Assembly (NCBI GenBank): GCA_037367405.1 | Contig: JAZKJV010010134.1 | Location: 372,001 to 436,000 of the forward strand | DNA: 64,000 nt | Source: Ottelia alismoides | Lineage: Eukaryota; Streptophyta; Magnoliopsida; Alismatales; Hydrocharitaceae | Reading direction: 5' to 3' | Shown here: positions 36,201 through 43,421 of the stretch, piece after piece | Position numbering within the stretch: position 1 is the stretch's first letter | Layout of the letters: every line of letters starts with the position of its first letter | The notes under the pieces: model-generated | What the model saw: only the letters and a program-made list of their open reading frames with translations | What the model was told of the DNA's origin: nothing | The model's database searches: none | Made by a program: the position numbers and the translations under genes

Positions 36201-36632
36201 GCCTGGTTGAAGAAAACGCTGGATGAATCCACTGCCAAGTTCAAAGTGTTGATCTCACCAACCCCCATCGTTGGTCCCGACCGAGAAAAGAAAAAAGACA
36301 ATCACTCGAACGATGTTTTTGCAAACGAAGGGAAATCGATTCGAAAGCTGCTGGCAAATATCCCAAATCTGATCACCGTCTGCGGTGATCGTCACTGGCA
36401 ATACCACAGCATCGATCCATCTACGGGCTTACATGAGTTCTCTGTTGGTCCAGCAAGTGATCGGCATGCGGGTGGTTGGGATCCGAAAGACTTCCGCAAA
36501 GACTATCATCAATTCCTTCGAGTCGGCGGTGGTTACTTGGAGATTGAATTAGAGCCGACAGAAGGGCCAACCTTGGTTCTCCGCCACTTCGACACACGCG
36601 GCATCGAACAACATGCTCATCAGTTGAAGTAG
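33273..36632 (+). CDS. Fusion of an acetyl-xylan-esterase-like hydrolase and a PhoD-like phosphatase
   Basis: 1119 residues, signal peptide about 1-22 (LFFAIALLAAWNSFVLAQ). N-terminal about 60-365: alpha/beta hydrolase of the AXE1/dienelactone type with the nucleophile Ser in GRSGGGA near 231, catalytic Asp in NSDHDT and His in GPHLDT. Middle about 370-640: extra hydrolase-associated region without a known motif. About 690-790: Ig/fibronectin-like strands (AYEIRTQVKRL). C-terminal about 815-1119: PhoD-type metallophosphatase with GTCQD, AGDVVYYD, DDHDTY near 896 and CGDRHW near 1037, all metal-ligand motifs. Two enzyme activities, ester cleavage and phosphate release, appear in one exported chain. 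Frames are continuous, with no sign of an artefact. Confidence 0.88.
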   Translation: MQHRNLFFAIALLAAWNSFVLAQADRATSWSNYFRTEVDLAAMQTRAELESVTKENWETLRAKWRSELWLMLGMEPQPERTDLQTTITGTIHHSGLTIQRLHYQSRPGLYVTANLYLPQGEPPKDGWPAVLYVCGHAKVDSNGRLLGNKTGYHHHGLWFARHATACLVIDTVQLGELQGEHHGTYKLGRWDWISRGYTPAGVEAWNSIRGIDLLETWPGINGKQIGITGRSGGGAYSWFAAALDDRIRVAVPVAGITDLENHIVDHCVEGHCDCMYFVNYFGWDYPKLAALIAPRPLLLANSDHDTIFPLSGVMRTHDALSKLYQRLGATEQYGLLITPGPHLDTQELQVGAFKWLLRNLHGSEVVIDSPALKELTPDQLAVFERETPKEDRVASAGQWFARSESKERTSHSDAAALVRALRNTALGLPLRELQNAPKFTSVGSGKCSFGNWQLYRAPAAGGLAISLLAVNGENPDKAVVHIGDFKKTFELTVQNASEQIEDDALKSLIASDTKATHYFIHSRLDAADFGATVKDRTQTIRRFYLLGQMPDQLVLSDVLGSLKYIRSLEASANRQQLRVAGQDRMAPIAALVSLVCNSKVDSELPSIDKLLITNYPTDDEVGPSLPGLLRETSFYDLLRICKKHLQVEERTTPIDWDSRRLVDSGDEPQQATGMRIVELGSTQARVFVRATRWSLPNLADMPTLEFEQPAKSGKQNRHPILPSTGVAGLQYAVPGVKAETRVAYKASNEREWRYTEWKSVDEKSDYASIATLEELQANTAYEIRTQVKRLGSDGPISSLAGSFRTLPNAIESTKQRFRLAVGTCQDFPDRDGPYGFDLYRTMLVRKTDAFVMAGDVVYYDALARSVPLANYHWQRTYGLPTLVNFHKQVPTYFLKDDHDTYVNDTWPGTKFDWTEAFSFEDGQEIFRYQTGLPSPGYRTFHISKDLQIWLMEGRDYRSPNNAPDGPEKSIWGEAQKAWLKKTLDESTAKFKVLISPTPIVGPDREKKKDNHSNDVFANEGKSIRKLLANIPNLITVCGDRHWQYHSIDPSTGLHEFSVGPASDRHAGGWDPKDFRKDYHQFLRVGGGYLEIELEPTEGPTLVLRHFDTRGIEQHAHQLK

Positions 36633-36659
36633 GCGCAGGCCAGTTGCACATTTCGGTCT

Positions 36660-37100
36660 TTTTTGCCACTGGCAAGGTGGGATTTGTGTGCCACTGGCAA
36701 GGCAGCAAGGCCAGTGAAACGAAACGGTTGCCTATGTCCCACGACTTATTTGTTACACCAACAAGCGTTCAGGAAGGCTGCCGAAGTGGGAATCGTTCAT
36801 TTCCCAATACACTCTCGACACCGACAATTAGTGCGAACGGCTGCGAAGTTGTAGTCGTTGATCGTAGCGAACGGCGTCAGAGGCGGTTACGGAAATTCCT
36901 CTGGGACGGCTATAGGTTGGTAGACATTCCCACTTCGGCAACTTGTGCAAGTGAGCGATTGCCATTGGCACGACTAAGGGTTCGTCAACTTACCTAATGC
37001 GGTTAACTGGCAAGCCAGCGGCACACAATACCAAAACCGTAATGCCAAAACTTACGCTTTAATCGATTTAATCCCAATGCCAAAGCTTACGCTTTAGCCT
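36660..37100. repeat. CACTGGC and ATGCCAAAGCTTACGC short repeats
   Basis: 36633-37113 has no supported gene. It holds CCACTGGCAAGG repeats (36666, 36693) with an inverted GGCCAGTG partner, and two near-identical ATGCCAAARCTTACGCTTTA units at about 37042 and 37078. A frame open from 36644 to 36997 is composed of these repeats and has no protein-like composition. Confidence 0.55.
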
Positions 37101-37113
37101 ACTTTTCAAGATG

Positions 37114-37464
37114 CTAATGTTCTGGCTCGATGCTTGCGGTCATGCTACCTTCGCATCGCGCAAGTAAAGGATCTTTACCGAAAGCGTGGATTTGATCACG
37201 CTTGAGTTCTGCGTGTTCTTTGGTGGTCGTCAGTAGAATGGCGCGCCCTGATGTATCCACCTCTTTCGCGACTTGCATCGCGCGTTCAAATGTATAACCA
37301 AATAGTTGTTGAGTCATCGAGATCACATATTCAAAAGTGTGATCTGAGTCGTCCCAAAGGATGACGTGGTACCGTGGCTGACGTTTCCGTTTGTTTTCTG
37401 CCGCACGGCGGTGCGTTACAACTTGAACTTCGGGCTCCATCACAGCTACATTATTCTCTTCCAT
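37114..37464 (-). CDS. clpS: ATP-dependent Clp protease adaptor ClpS
   Basis: 116 residues from ATG 37464, chosen because AGGAGAGG lies just upstream; a frame start at 37527 is unneeded. ClpS delivers N-degron proteins to ClpAP. The core is clear: YHVILWDDSDHTFEYVI (substrate pocket with D-D and the usual 'NDD' position as WDD), MTQQLFGYTFERAMQVAKEVDTSGRAILLTTTKEHAELKRDQI. The C-terminus extends as ...PLLARCEGSMTASIEPE. No clpA is next to it in the window, unlike in enterobacteria. The short basic N-terminus (HRRAAENKRKRQ) is normal. Confidence 0.93.
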   Translation of the reverse strand: MEENNVAVMEPEVQVVTHRRAAENKRKRQPRYHVILWDDSDHTFEYVISMTQQLFGYTFERAMQVAKEVDTSGRAILLTTTKEHAELKRDQIHAFGKDPLLARCEGSMTASIEPEH

Positions 37465-37582
37465 CGAAACTCCTCTCCTAACCTGCATTTTCCGACTAAG
37501 CATTGTACGTCGTATATTGTAATGCAAAGTACCACCCTAATATCAAGCACTTTCGATATCTCTTGAAACAGAAATTGCCAAA

Positions 37583-38971
37583 ATGCAAGCACTCGCCGAT
37601 CTTGACCGTTATCTTGAGAAAAGTCAACGTAATCACTTAGATTTGCTGAAAACGTTGCTTCGGATACCCAGCGTGAGCGCTGATCCTAGGGCCAAAGATT
37701 CGATTTTGGCAGCCGCCCAGCATGTTCGGGACACTTTGGCGACTGCTGGCTTCGCCGCGGAACTGATTCCGACCGCCGGCCCCCCGCTGGTCTACGCGGA
37801 AAGCCCAGCGGTTCCGGGCAAGCCGATTGCTCTGGTTTACGGGCACTATGACGTCCAGCCACCCGATCCGCTTGGCGAATGGCTCACGCCGGCATTCGAA
37901 CCCACGGAACGGAACGGCAACCTGTACGCCCGCGGGGCGACCGACGACAAAGGGCAAGCGATGACGCATATCCTTGGTGCTGCCGCATGGGCCGCAACAG
38001 GACAGAAGCTGCCTCTTCAAGTCAAATTCTTGATAGAAGGCGAGGAGGAGGTCGGCAGCGCTCAATTAGGTGAGTACATTAAGACCGAGGAAGCGCGAAA
38101 GCGATTGGCGGCTGATGTGATCGTGATTAGCGATTCCTCTCAGTACGCTCTTGGTCAGCCTGCCGTTACCTATGGTCTGCGCGGCATCGCATACTACCAA
38201 CTACATTTCTACGGCCCCAAGCAAGATCTCCATTCTGGGTCATTCGGTGGCGCAGTCAATAATCCTGCGATCGCACTTTCAAAATTCCTCGCAAAGATTG
38301 TCGACGATCAGGGGCGAATTCAATTGCCGGGCTTTTATGATTCAGTCAAGCCGATTGCGGCCTCCGAAAGGCAAATGTGGCAATCGCTTAACTTCAGTGA
38401 TGAGGCCTTTGCCCAGCAGATGGGAGTTAATGAACTAAAGGGAGAAGAGGGATACTCGACGCTAGAGAGACGCTGGGCAAGGCCAACGTACGACGTACAT
38501 GGGCTTTGGAGTGGTTATCAAGGCGAAGGGGGCAAGACGATTATCCCAGCTTCGGCGGGCGCAAAGATCAGTTTTCGATTGGTTCCCAACCAACAACCCC
38601 ACGAGGTTACGGAACAACTTCGAAAGTTCATCGCGCACAACACACCGCCCGGTATTCGTATCGAGTTGATTGACTTGCACGGCGGTCGCGGTGTGGTGGT
38701 CAATCCTGAAAGTCCATACATCGCAGCCGCCCAAACGGCAATTACCGATGCATTCGGGAAACCTGCGGTATTAATTCGCGAAGGCGGTTCCATTCCTATT
38801 GTCGCTGCCATGGTCGAGCAACTTGGGGCCGACGTGCTCTTGCTCGGTTGGGGGCTCGATGATGATGGTGCCCACAGTCCCAACGAAAAGTTTTCCATCG
38901 CCGACTTTCATCGCGGCACTCGCGCAAGCGCTCATCTATGGCACCATCTGTCGCAAGTGGTTGTGAGGTGA
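37583..38971 (+). CDS. M20-family dipeptidase
   Basis: 462 residues, cytoplasmic (no signal peptide). M20 two-zinc peptidase of the dipeptidase/ArgE-like group: GHYDVQP (about 91) with the first His and Asp, RGATDDKGQ (about 116), EGEEEVGS (about 153) with the catalytic Glu, the dimerisation domain about 190-350, and the last ligand as DDGAHSPNEKF near the C-terminus. Cleaves dipeptides or related amides. Divergent from clpS with about 118 bases between. Confidence 0.93.
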   Translation: MQALADLDRYLEKSQRNHLDLLKTLLRIPSVSADPRAKDSILAAAQHVRDTLATAGFAAELIPTAGPPLVYAESPAVPGKPIALVYGHYDVQPPDPLGEWLTPAFEPTERNGNLYARGATDDKGQAMTHILGAAAWAATGQKLPLQVKFLIEGEEEVGSAQLGEYIKTEEARKRLAADVIVISDSSQYALGQPAVTYGLRGIAYYQLHFYGPKQDLHSGSFGGAVNNPAIALSKFLAKIVDDQGRIQLPGFYDSVKPIAASERQMWQSLNFSDEAFAQQMGVNELKGEEGYSTLERRWARPTYDVHGLWSGYQGEGGKTIIPASAGAKISFRLVPNQQPHEVTEQLRKFIAHNTPPGIRIELIDLHGGRGVVVNPESPYIAAAQTAITDAFGKPAVLIREGGSIPIVAAMVEQLGADVLLLGWGLDDDGAHSPNEKFSIADFHRGTRASAHLWHHLSQVVVR

Positions 38972-39089
38972 GCTCCGAAGCCCATGGGTCGTCGTTTTTA
39001 CAACGCCAGAAATCTGACTAAGCCGGACGGATGCTCGCATCACAGACTCTTAGCGAACCAATGAAATCAGTCGACCGTTTTGCCGAACC

Positions 39090-39249
39090 TAGTGGTTCGT
39101 CACAGTTTGATTTTAGGATTGTCTTACCAACTAACTGCTCGAAGTACGCGCGAAACGGGAGGCGCGTAAACTTTGCGAAACGCCGTGGGGCTTGGCCCGG
39201 GACAAGCCCAAAGGCGACCCCAAAGTTAAATTGTGGCGACCTGCGGTTA
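39090..39249 (+). mobile_element. TAGTG-ended element, 160 bp
   Basis: Left end TAGTGGTTCGTCACAGTTTG from 39090; right end reads, in reverse, TA-CCGCAGGTCGCCACAATTT. The terminal similarity is imperfect (about two thirds of 25 bases), but the left end is almost the same as at 30895. Lies between the M20 gene and the end of DUF1501. Confidence 0.6.
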
Positions 39250-39259
39250 TTCGTAAGTG

Positions 39260-40642
39260 TCACGAAAAGACTTGATGGATGACGTTCCCATGAATATCCG
39301 TCAAACGAAAATCGCGACCAGAATAACGATACGTTAACTGTGTGTGATCCAGGCCCATTAAATGCAGAATCGTTGCGTGAAAATCGTGCGTATGCACCGG
39401 ATCTTCTGCTGCCGTCGCACCGTATTCGTCGGACACACCGTGACTGGTACCGCCTTTGACTCCACCACCGGCAAAGAAACAGGTGAAGTTGCGATTGAAA
39501 TGGCCGCGACCTTTGGGGTCGATGTCTTCCCAGGGAGTTCGTCCAAACTCCGAACAACCGACGATCAGCGTATCATCTAACAATCCTCGCTGCTTTAAGT
39601 CTTTGATAAAGCCAGCTATCGGTTGATCGACTTTTTCGGCAAGGCCCGCGTGCTGTGTAATATCGCCATGATGATCCCAATTGGAATTCGAACCGACATC
39701 GAAAAGATTGACAACTCGAACGCCGCGCTCTACCAATCGTCTTGCCGTCAAACATTGAGCGGCAAAGGACGCAGGGTCGGCCGTGTCTTTTCCATACATA
39801 TCCAGAACATGCTGGGGCTCTTGTCGAATATCGAACGCTTCCGGGGCTTCGCGCATCAGTCCATTGGCTGTATCGATGGACGTCATTCGCGATTGGAGAT
39901 CGCTTTCGCGTCCGTGTTTTTCAAAGTGCTCTTCGTTCAAATCGCGCAGCATCAAACTTTCTAGTTCCCTACGCGAGACCGATGCCACTGGGCTTGCCAC
40001 ATTGGGAAGTGGATTACTGCCTGGAAAGAGTCGCGTGCCTTTGTGATAGCCCGGTAGGAAACTTGAATCCCAAGCCAAATAGGCGTTGTAGGGCTCTTTG
40101 GCCGCCAAAACCACGAACGGAGGTAGGTTGGTATTCAGCGTTCCAAGTCCATAACTCAACCAAGATCCGATACTCGGCATCGGAATAGTGATCGAACCAG
40201 TCAACATGCCTAGCGTTGCAGCCGAGTGCCCAGCCGAGTCGCCACGGACGGTGTGCAAAAAGCAAATGTCGTCGACTACGGAGCCTACATTTGAGAACAG
40301 CTCGCTAACCATCTTGCCGCATTCACCATAAGGCTGAAATTTCCATGGCGACGCTTTAAGCGGTTTCTCGCCCTTACGAGCCGTTTTGCCATGATCCTTC
40401 TGTAGTTTGGCCTTGTAATCAAAGGTATCAACGTGTGACAAACCGCCAGTAAAGAAAAAAAGAATCAAGTGTCTTGCTCGAGCTGCATGGTGCCCAAGCT
40501 TCGGCGCCAATGGATGCCCTCCACCTGCGGACGCGGCTAGCAATAACCGCTCTTGCATCGGCAACATCGATAGCGCAGTACACGCTGCTGCGCCTGCTGT
40601 TGCTTCACGAAGGAACCTTCGACGTGTCCATGGTAGCGTCAT
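39260..40642 (-). CDS. DUF1501 family secreted protein
   Basis: 460 residues from ATG 40642, which begins MTLPWTRRRFLREATAGAA, a Tat-type signal (RRRFL). A frame extends back to 40747, but that part is encoded by REP-like units and is not real. Body: HHAARARHLILFFFTGGLSHVDTFDYK, HSAATLGMLTG, GRTPW...GRGHFNRNFTCFFAGGGVKGG, typical of DUF1501, related to sulfatase/alkaline-phosphatase-fold proteins, of unknown activity. In planctomycetes it is nearly always beside DUF1549/1553, as here, so they likely work together outside the cytoplasm. Confidence 0.93.
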   Translation of the reverse strand: MTLPWTRRRFLREATAGAAACTALSMLPMQERLLLAASAGGGHPLAPKLGHHAARARHLILFFFTGGLSHVDTFDYKAKLQKDHGKTARKGEKPLKASPWKFQPYGECGKMVSELFSNVGSVVDDICFLHTVRGDSAGHSAATLGMLTGSITIPMPSIGSWLSYGLGTLNTNLPPFVVLAAKEPYNAYLAWDSSFLPGYHKGTRLFPGSNPLPNVASPVASVSRRELESLMLRDLNEEHFEKHGRESDLQSRMTSIDTANGLMREAPEAFDIRQEPQHVLDMYGKDTADPASFAAQCLTARRLVERGVRVVNLFDVGSNSNWDHHGDITQHAGLAEKVDQPIAGFIKDLKQRGLLDDTLIVGCSEFGRTPWEDIDPKGRGHFNRNFTCFFAGGGVKGGTSHGVSDEYGATAAEDPVHTHDFHATILHLMGLDHTQLTYRYSGRDFRLTDIHGNVIHQVFS

Positions 40643-40665
40643 CGAACCAATCTCCAAAACTTTAC

Positions 40666-40820
40666 AGTGTGCCGCGTCGCTCCGTCGACGCGATTCCAGC
40701 ATGCCGCGTCGCTCCGTCGACGTGATTCCAGGTTTCTTGACCGTCACAATTGTTTTGTAATCACGCCGGCGGAGCGGCGAGGCACACTGGAATCACGCCG
40801 GCGGAGCGGCGAGGCACACT
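40666..40820. repeat. REP-like units, two in each orientation
   Basis: Two plus-oriented units GTGCCGCGTCGCTCCGTCGA (40669, 40701) precede two inverted units TCACGCCGGCGGAGCGGCGA + GGCACACT (40761, 40793), so the pairs face each other. The last ends 3 bases before the DUF1549/1553 stop codon at 40824; the first lies just upstream of the DUF1501 start. Confidence 0.85.
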
Positions 40821-40823
40821 AAG

Positions 40824-43214
40824 CTAATCCAAGTAAAAAAACTCATTCGAGACCAACAGTGTACGAGTCCAAGCCGACCAGGCCTCAACATCTCGTCGAT
40901 CTGCACTCACTCCTTCAGATTCTAGTGTCCTTAAATATCGATCAATGAAGGTACTTGATTTGAACATTTCGCCTTCAGTCGGCAGTCGACCATACGCTCG
41001 CACAAATCCCGACTTCACGCGTGACTGAGCAATGCTTGATTCGGAGACAAGTCGCTCTGCAAAGCGATTCGCATTACGATGAACAAATTCGTTGTTCATC
41101 AAGTAAAGCGCTTGTAGTGGTACGGTCGAACTATCCCGCGTCGGAGTTGCCAGACTCGGGTCCGGCCCATTGAATAGCGAAAGGTAGGGATGCGCATGCA
41201 GTCGCTGCACCATCAGATAAACACTTCGATGATCCGATGGATAACAAACGTCATTAAATTGATGGTGAGCCGTGTAACGCCATTTCGAAGGTTCAGGGAA
41301 TGGATGAGGCCCTGGTCGACTTAAATCCAACGTTCCGCTTAGATACATGATCGTGTCGCGCAGTGACTCAGCATCTAACCGCCGTCGATCAAATCGCCAG
41401 TACCATTGATTGCCTGAATCAAGCTCGACGTTATCCACGTCCAAATCCGTCGACAACTGATATGTCTTCGACAACATGATGGTTTTGTGTAAAGACTTGA
41501 TCGACCACCCAGACTTGATGAATTGATCCGCTAACCAATCAAGTAATTCAGGATGAGTTGGTGGAGTGCCGCGAAATCCAAAATCCGACGGCGTGGCAAC
41601 TAGCGGTTTACCAAAGTGGTTTTGCCAGATACGGTTGACCATCACTCGCGCAGTCAATGCACTTGCTTTGGTCGTCATCCATCGTGCCAGCTCCAAACGG
41701 CCGCTGGAATCGGATGCTATTTCAAGTGGATTTTCGTCAAGAACTTTTGGAACACCACGGCGAGCGATTTTGCTGTTCTTGGCGTGTGGATTGCCGTTGG
41801 TTTGAATGGGCACGTCAACTGGCTGCAATTCTCCAACAGCATATGCAGTTGGAACACCCTCGAAAGGATCAGCCTTCTCTAGGCTGACGAGCTTTTCCTT
41901 TAGTGCCTTCGTTTTAACTTCAATTTCTTGCTTGTTTGCCTGCGTTTCGCCGCTGCTTGCGCCTAGGCTCGCCTCAAGCATTTTGATTTGCGATTTTATT
42001 TCCGATAGCTCCGCATCCCGAGCCGCAATCTTTGGCTGCAATCGACTGGGTGGTAACAATGGCGCAAACTTGGTCTGCTTCCTAACTTCTTCGGCTCCTG
42101 CAAATGGATACTGGGTACTAGCAAAGAAACCGTAGAGTGCATAGTAGTCGTCCATCGTCAACGGTTCGAACTTGTGGTCATGGCAACGAGCGCATCGCAG
42201 TGACAATCCCAGCATGGTTGGCCCGAGCGTTGTCAAAGTATCTTCAATGATCAGATGCATATCCTCTAGCTCACGTGTACCAATCCGTTTGGATTGTGCG
42301 ATGAAGCCAGTTGCGATCACTAATCTGGCGTATTCTGTTTCTTCAGCATCCTTTGCAAGGATATCGCCCGCCAATTGTTCATGAAGAAAGCGATCATAGG
42401 GCAAGTCTGCATTAAAAGCATCGATGACGTAGTCGCGATACAGGTAAGCCTGTGGGATCGGATAGTCAGCGTTATCGCCAGCAGTATCCGCATATCGCAC
42501 CAGGTCCAACCAGTGCCGGCCCCAACGTTCACCATATCGTTGTGAACTCAACAGTTCGTCCACGACGGTTGCGAAAGCATCGGAAGCGTTGTCGGATTCA
42601 AAAGCTTGAACTTGCTCTGGCGTTGGCGGCAATCCGATCAAATCGAAATAGGCACGACGCAGCAAAGAAGCTTTGCTCGCAAGTCGAACTGGCTTGAGAT
42701 TCTGCTTACGATGACTTGATGCAATAAATCGATCGACGGGTTGAGCGGCCCATCCGGTCGGATCGTCAGGGATAACAACGTTTGCAATGGGTTCGAAAGC
42801 CCAATGTCTTTTGCTGCTATCGATTGTTGTTGCAACCGCTGTCGGCCACTTGGCTCCCGATTCCACCCAACGAATCAAGTCGCCAACCTGCTGCTTCGTC
42901 AGCGGCGCGTCGGGCGGCATTTTGAGTTCACTATCTCGACGGACCACACGAAGCAGCAAACTGCCATCGGCATCGCCCGACTCAATAACGGTTCCGCTAT
43001 CGCCACCGGCAAGTAGGGCCGCCTGAGTATCGAGCCTCAGACCTCCGCTGGCTTTTTTCGGACCATGGCATTCAACACAGGAGCTTGCGAGTAGAGGTCG
43101 TATCTTGGTCTCGAAAAAGGTCTCAGCATCTTCGATTGCAAACAATGATGATGATGTGAAAGCAAAGACCAGCCACGAAGCTAGGATGCAGGTTCGCATC
43201 AGACTTGAACTCAT
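40824..43214 (-). CDS. DUF1549/DUF1553 planctomycete cytochrome-type protein
   Basis: 796 residues; signal about 1-27 (LASWLVFAFTSSSLFA). About 35-95 is the PSCyt1 domain with the single haem motif CxxCH in SCVECHGPKK; about 145-350 is DUF1549 (VDRFIASSH, LLRRAYFDLIGLPPTPEQV); a coiled spacer about 380-440; about 515-780 DUF1553 (ARWMTTKASALTARVMVNRIWQNHFGKPLV, MLSKTYQLS, RRRLDAESLRDTIMYLSG). Exported; electron-transfer role inferred from the haem motif only. The DUF1501 gene follows 182 bases downstream, probably the same transcript despite the REP-like units between. Confidence 0.93.
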   Translation of the reverse strand: MSSSLMRTCILASWLVFAFTSSSLFAIEDAETFFETKIRPLLASSCVECHGPKKASGGLRLDTQAALLAGGDSGTVIESGDADGSLLLRVVRRDSELKMPPDAPLTKQQVGDLIRWVESGAKWPTAVATTIDSSKRHWAFEPIANVVIPDDPTGWAAQPVDRFIASSHRKQNLKPVRLASKASLLRRAYFDLIGLPPTPEQVQAFESDNASDAFATVVDELLSSQRYGERWGRHWLDLVRYADTAGDNADYPIPQAYLYRDYVIDAFNADLPYDRFLHEQLAGDILAKDAEETEYARLVIATGFIAQSKRIGTRELEDMHLIIEDTLTTLGPTMLGLSLRCARCHDHKFEPLTMDDYYALYGFFASTQYPFAGAEEVRKQTKFAPLLPPSRLQPKIAARDAELSEIKSQIKMLEASLGASSGETQANKQEIEVKTKALKEKLVSLEKADPFEGVPTAYAVGELQPVDVPIQTNGNPHAKNSKIARRGVPKVLDENPLEIASDSSGRLELARWMTTKASALTARVMVNRIWQNHFGKPLVATPSDFGFRGTPPTHPELLDWLADQFIKSGWSIKSLHKTIMLSKTYQLSTDLDVDNVELDSGNQWYWRFDRRRLDAESLRDTIMYLSGTLDLSRPGPHPFPEPSKWRYTAHHQFNDVCYPSDHRSVYLMVQRLHAHPYLSLFNGPDPSLATPTRDSSTVPLQALYLMNNEFVHRNANRFAERLVSESSIAQSRVKSGFVRAYGRLPTEGEMFKSSTFIDRYLRTLESEGVSADRRDVEAWSAWTRTLLVSNEFFYLD

Positions 43215-43255
43215 CGTTTACAACTCCCATATGTATCCGAGGAAGCCTACGACTC

Positions 43256-43283
43256 TCGCCGATTTCGGAGAAATCGGCCTACA
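43256..43283. repeat. CCGATTTC hairpin repeat
   Basis: CTCGCCGATTTCGGAGAAAT + CGGCCTAC, the same hairpin as at 16948 and 19196. It sits between the end of tex and the start of the DUF1549/1553 gene. Confidence 0.85.
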
Positions 43284-43421
43284 CCCAAGCATAAATCTTG
43301 CCCCTGGCTCCGCAGATTTCTTAGTATACCAGCTTCATCTCGGAATTGCAGCTTTAAATGAAGCGAGTCGCCCCATGTCTGGCTCTACGATCAAGTCACG
43401 CCGCTGAGTGCTAAATTGGGA

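Noticed and set aside
36644..36997. 117-residue open frame after the esterase-PhoD gene
   Set aside because: Made of short CACTGGC repeats, no ribosome site, no protein-like pattern.
40643..40747. N-terminal extension of the DUF1501 protein (TERRGMLESRRRSDAAH)
   Set aside because: Encoded by the REP-like units; the Tat signal begins at ATG 40642.
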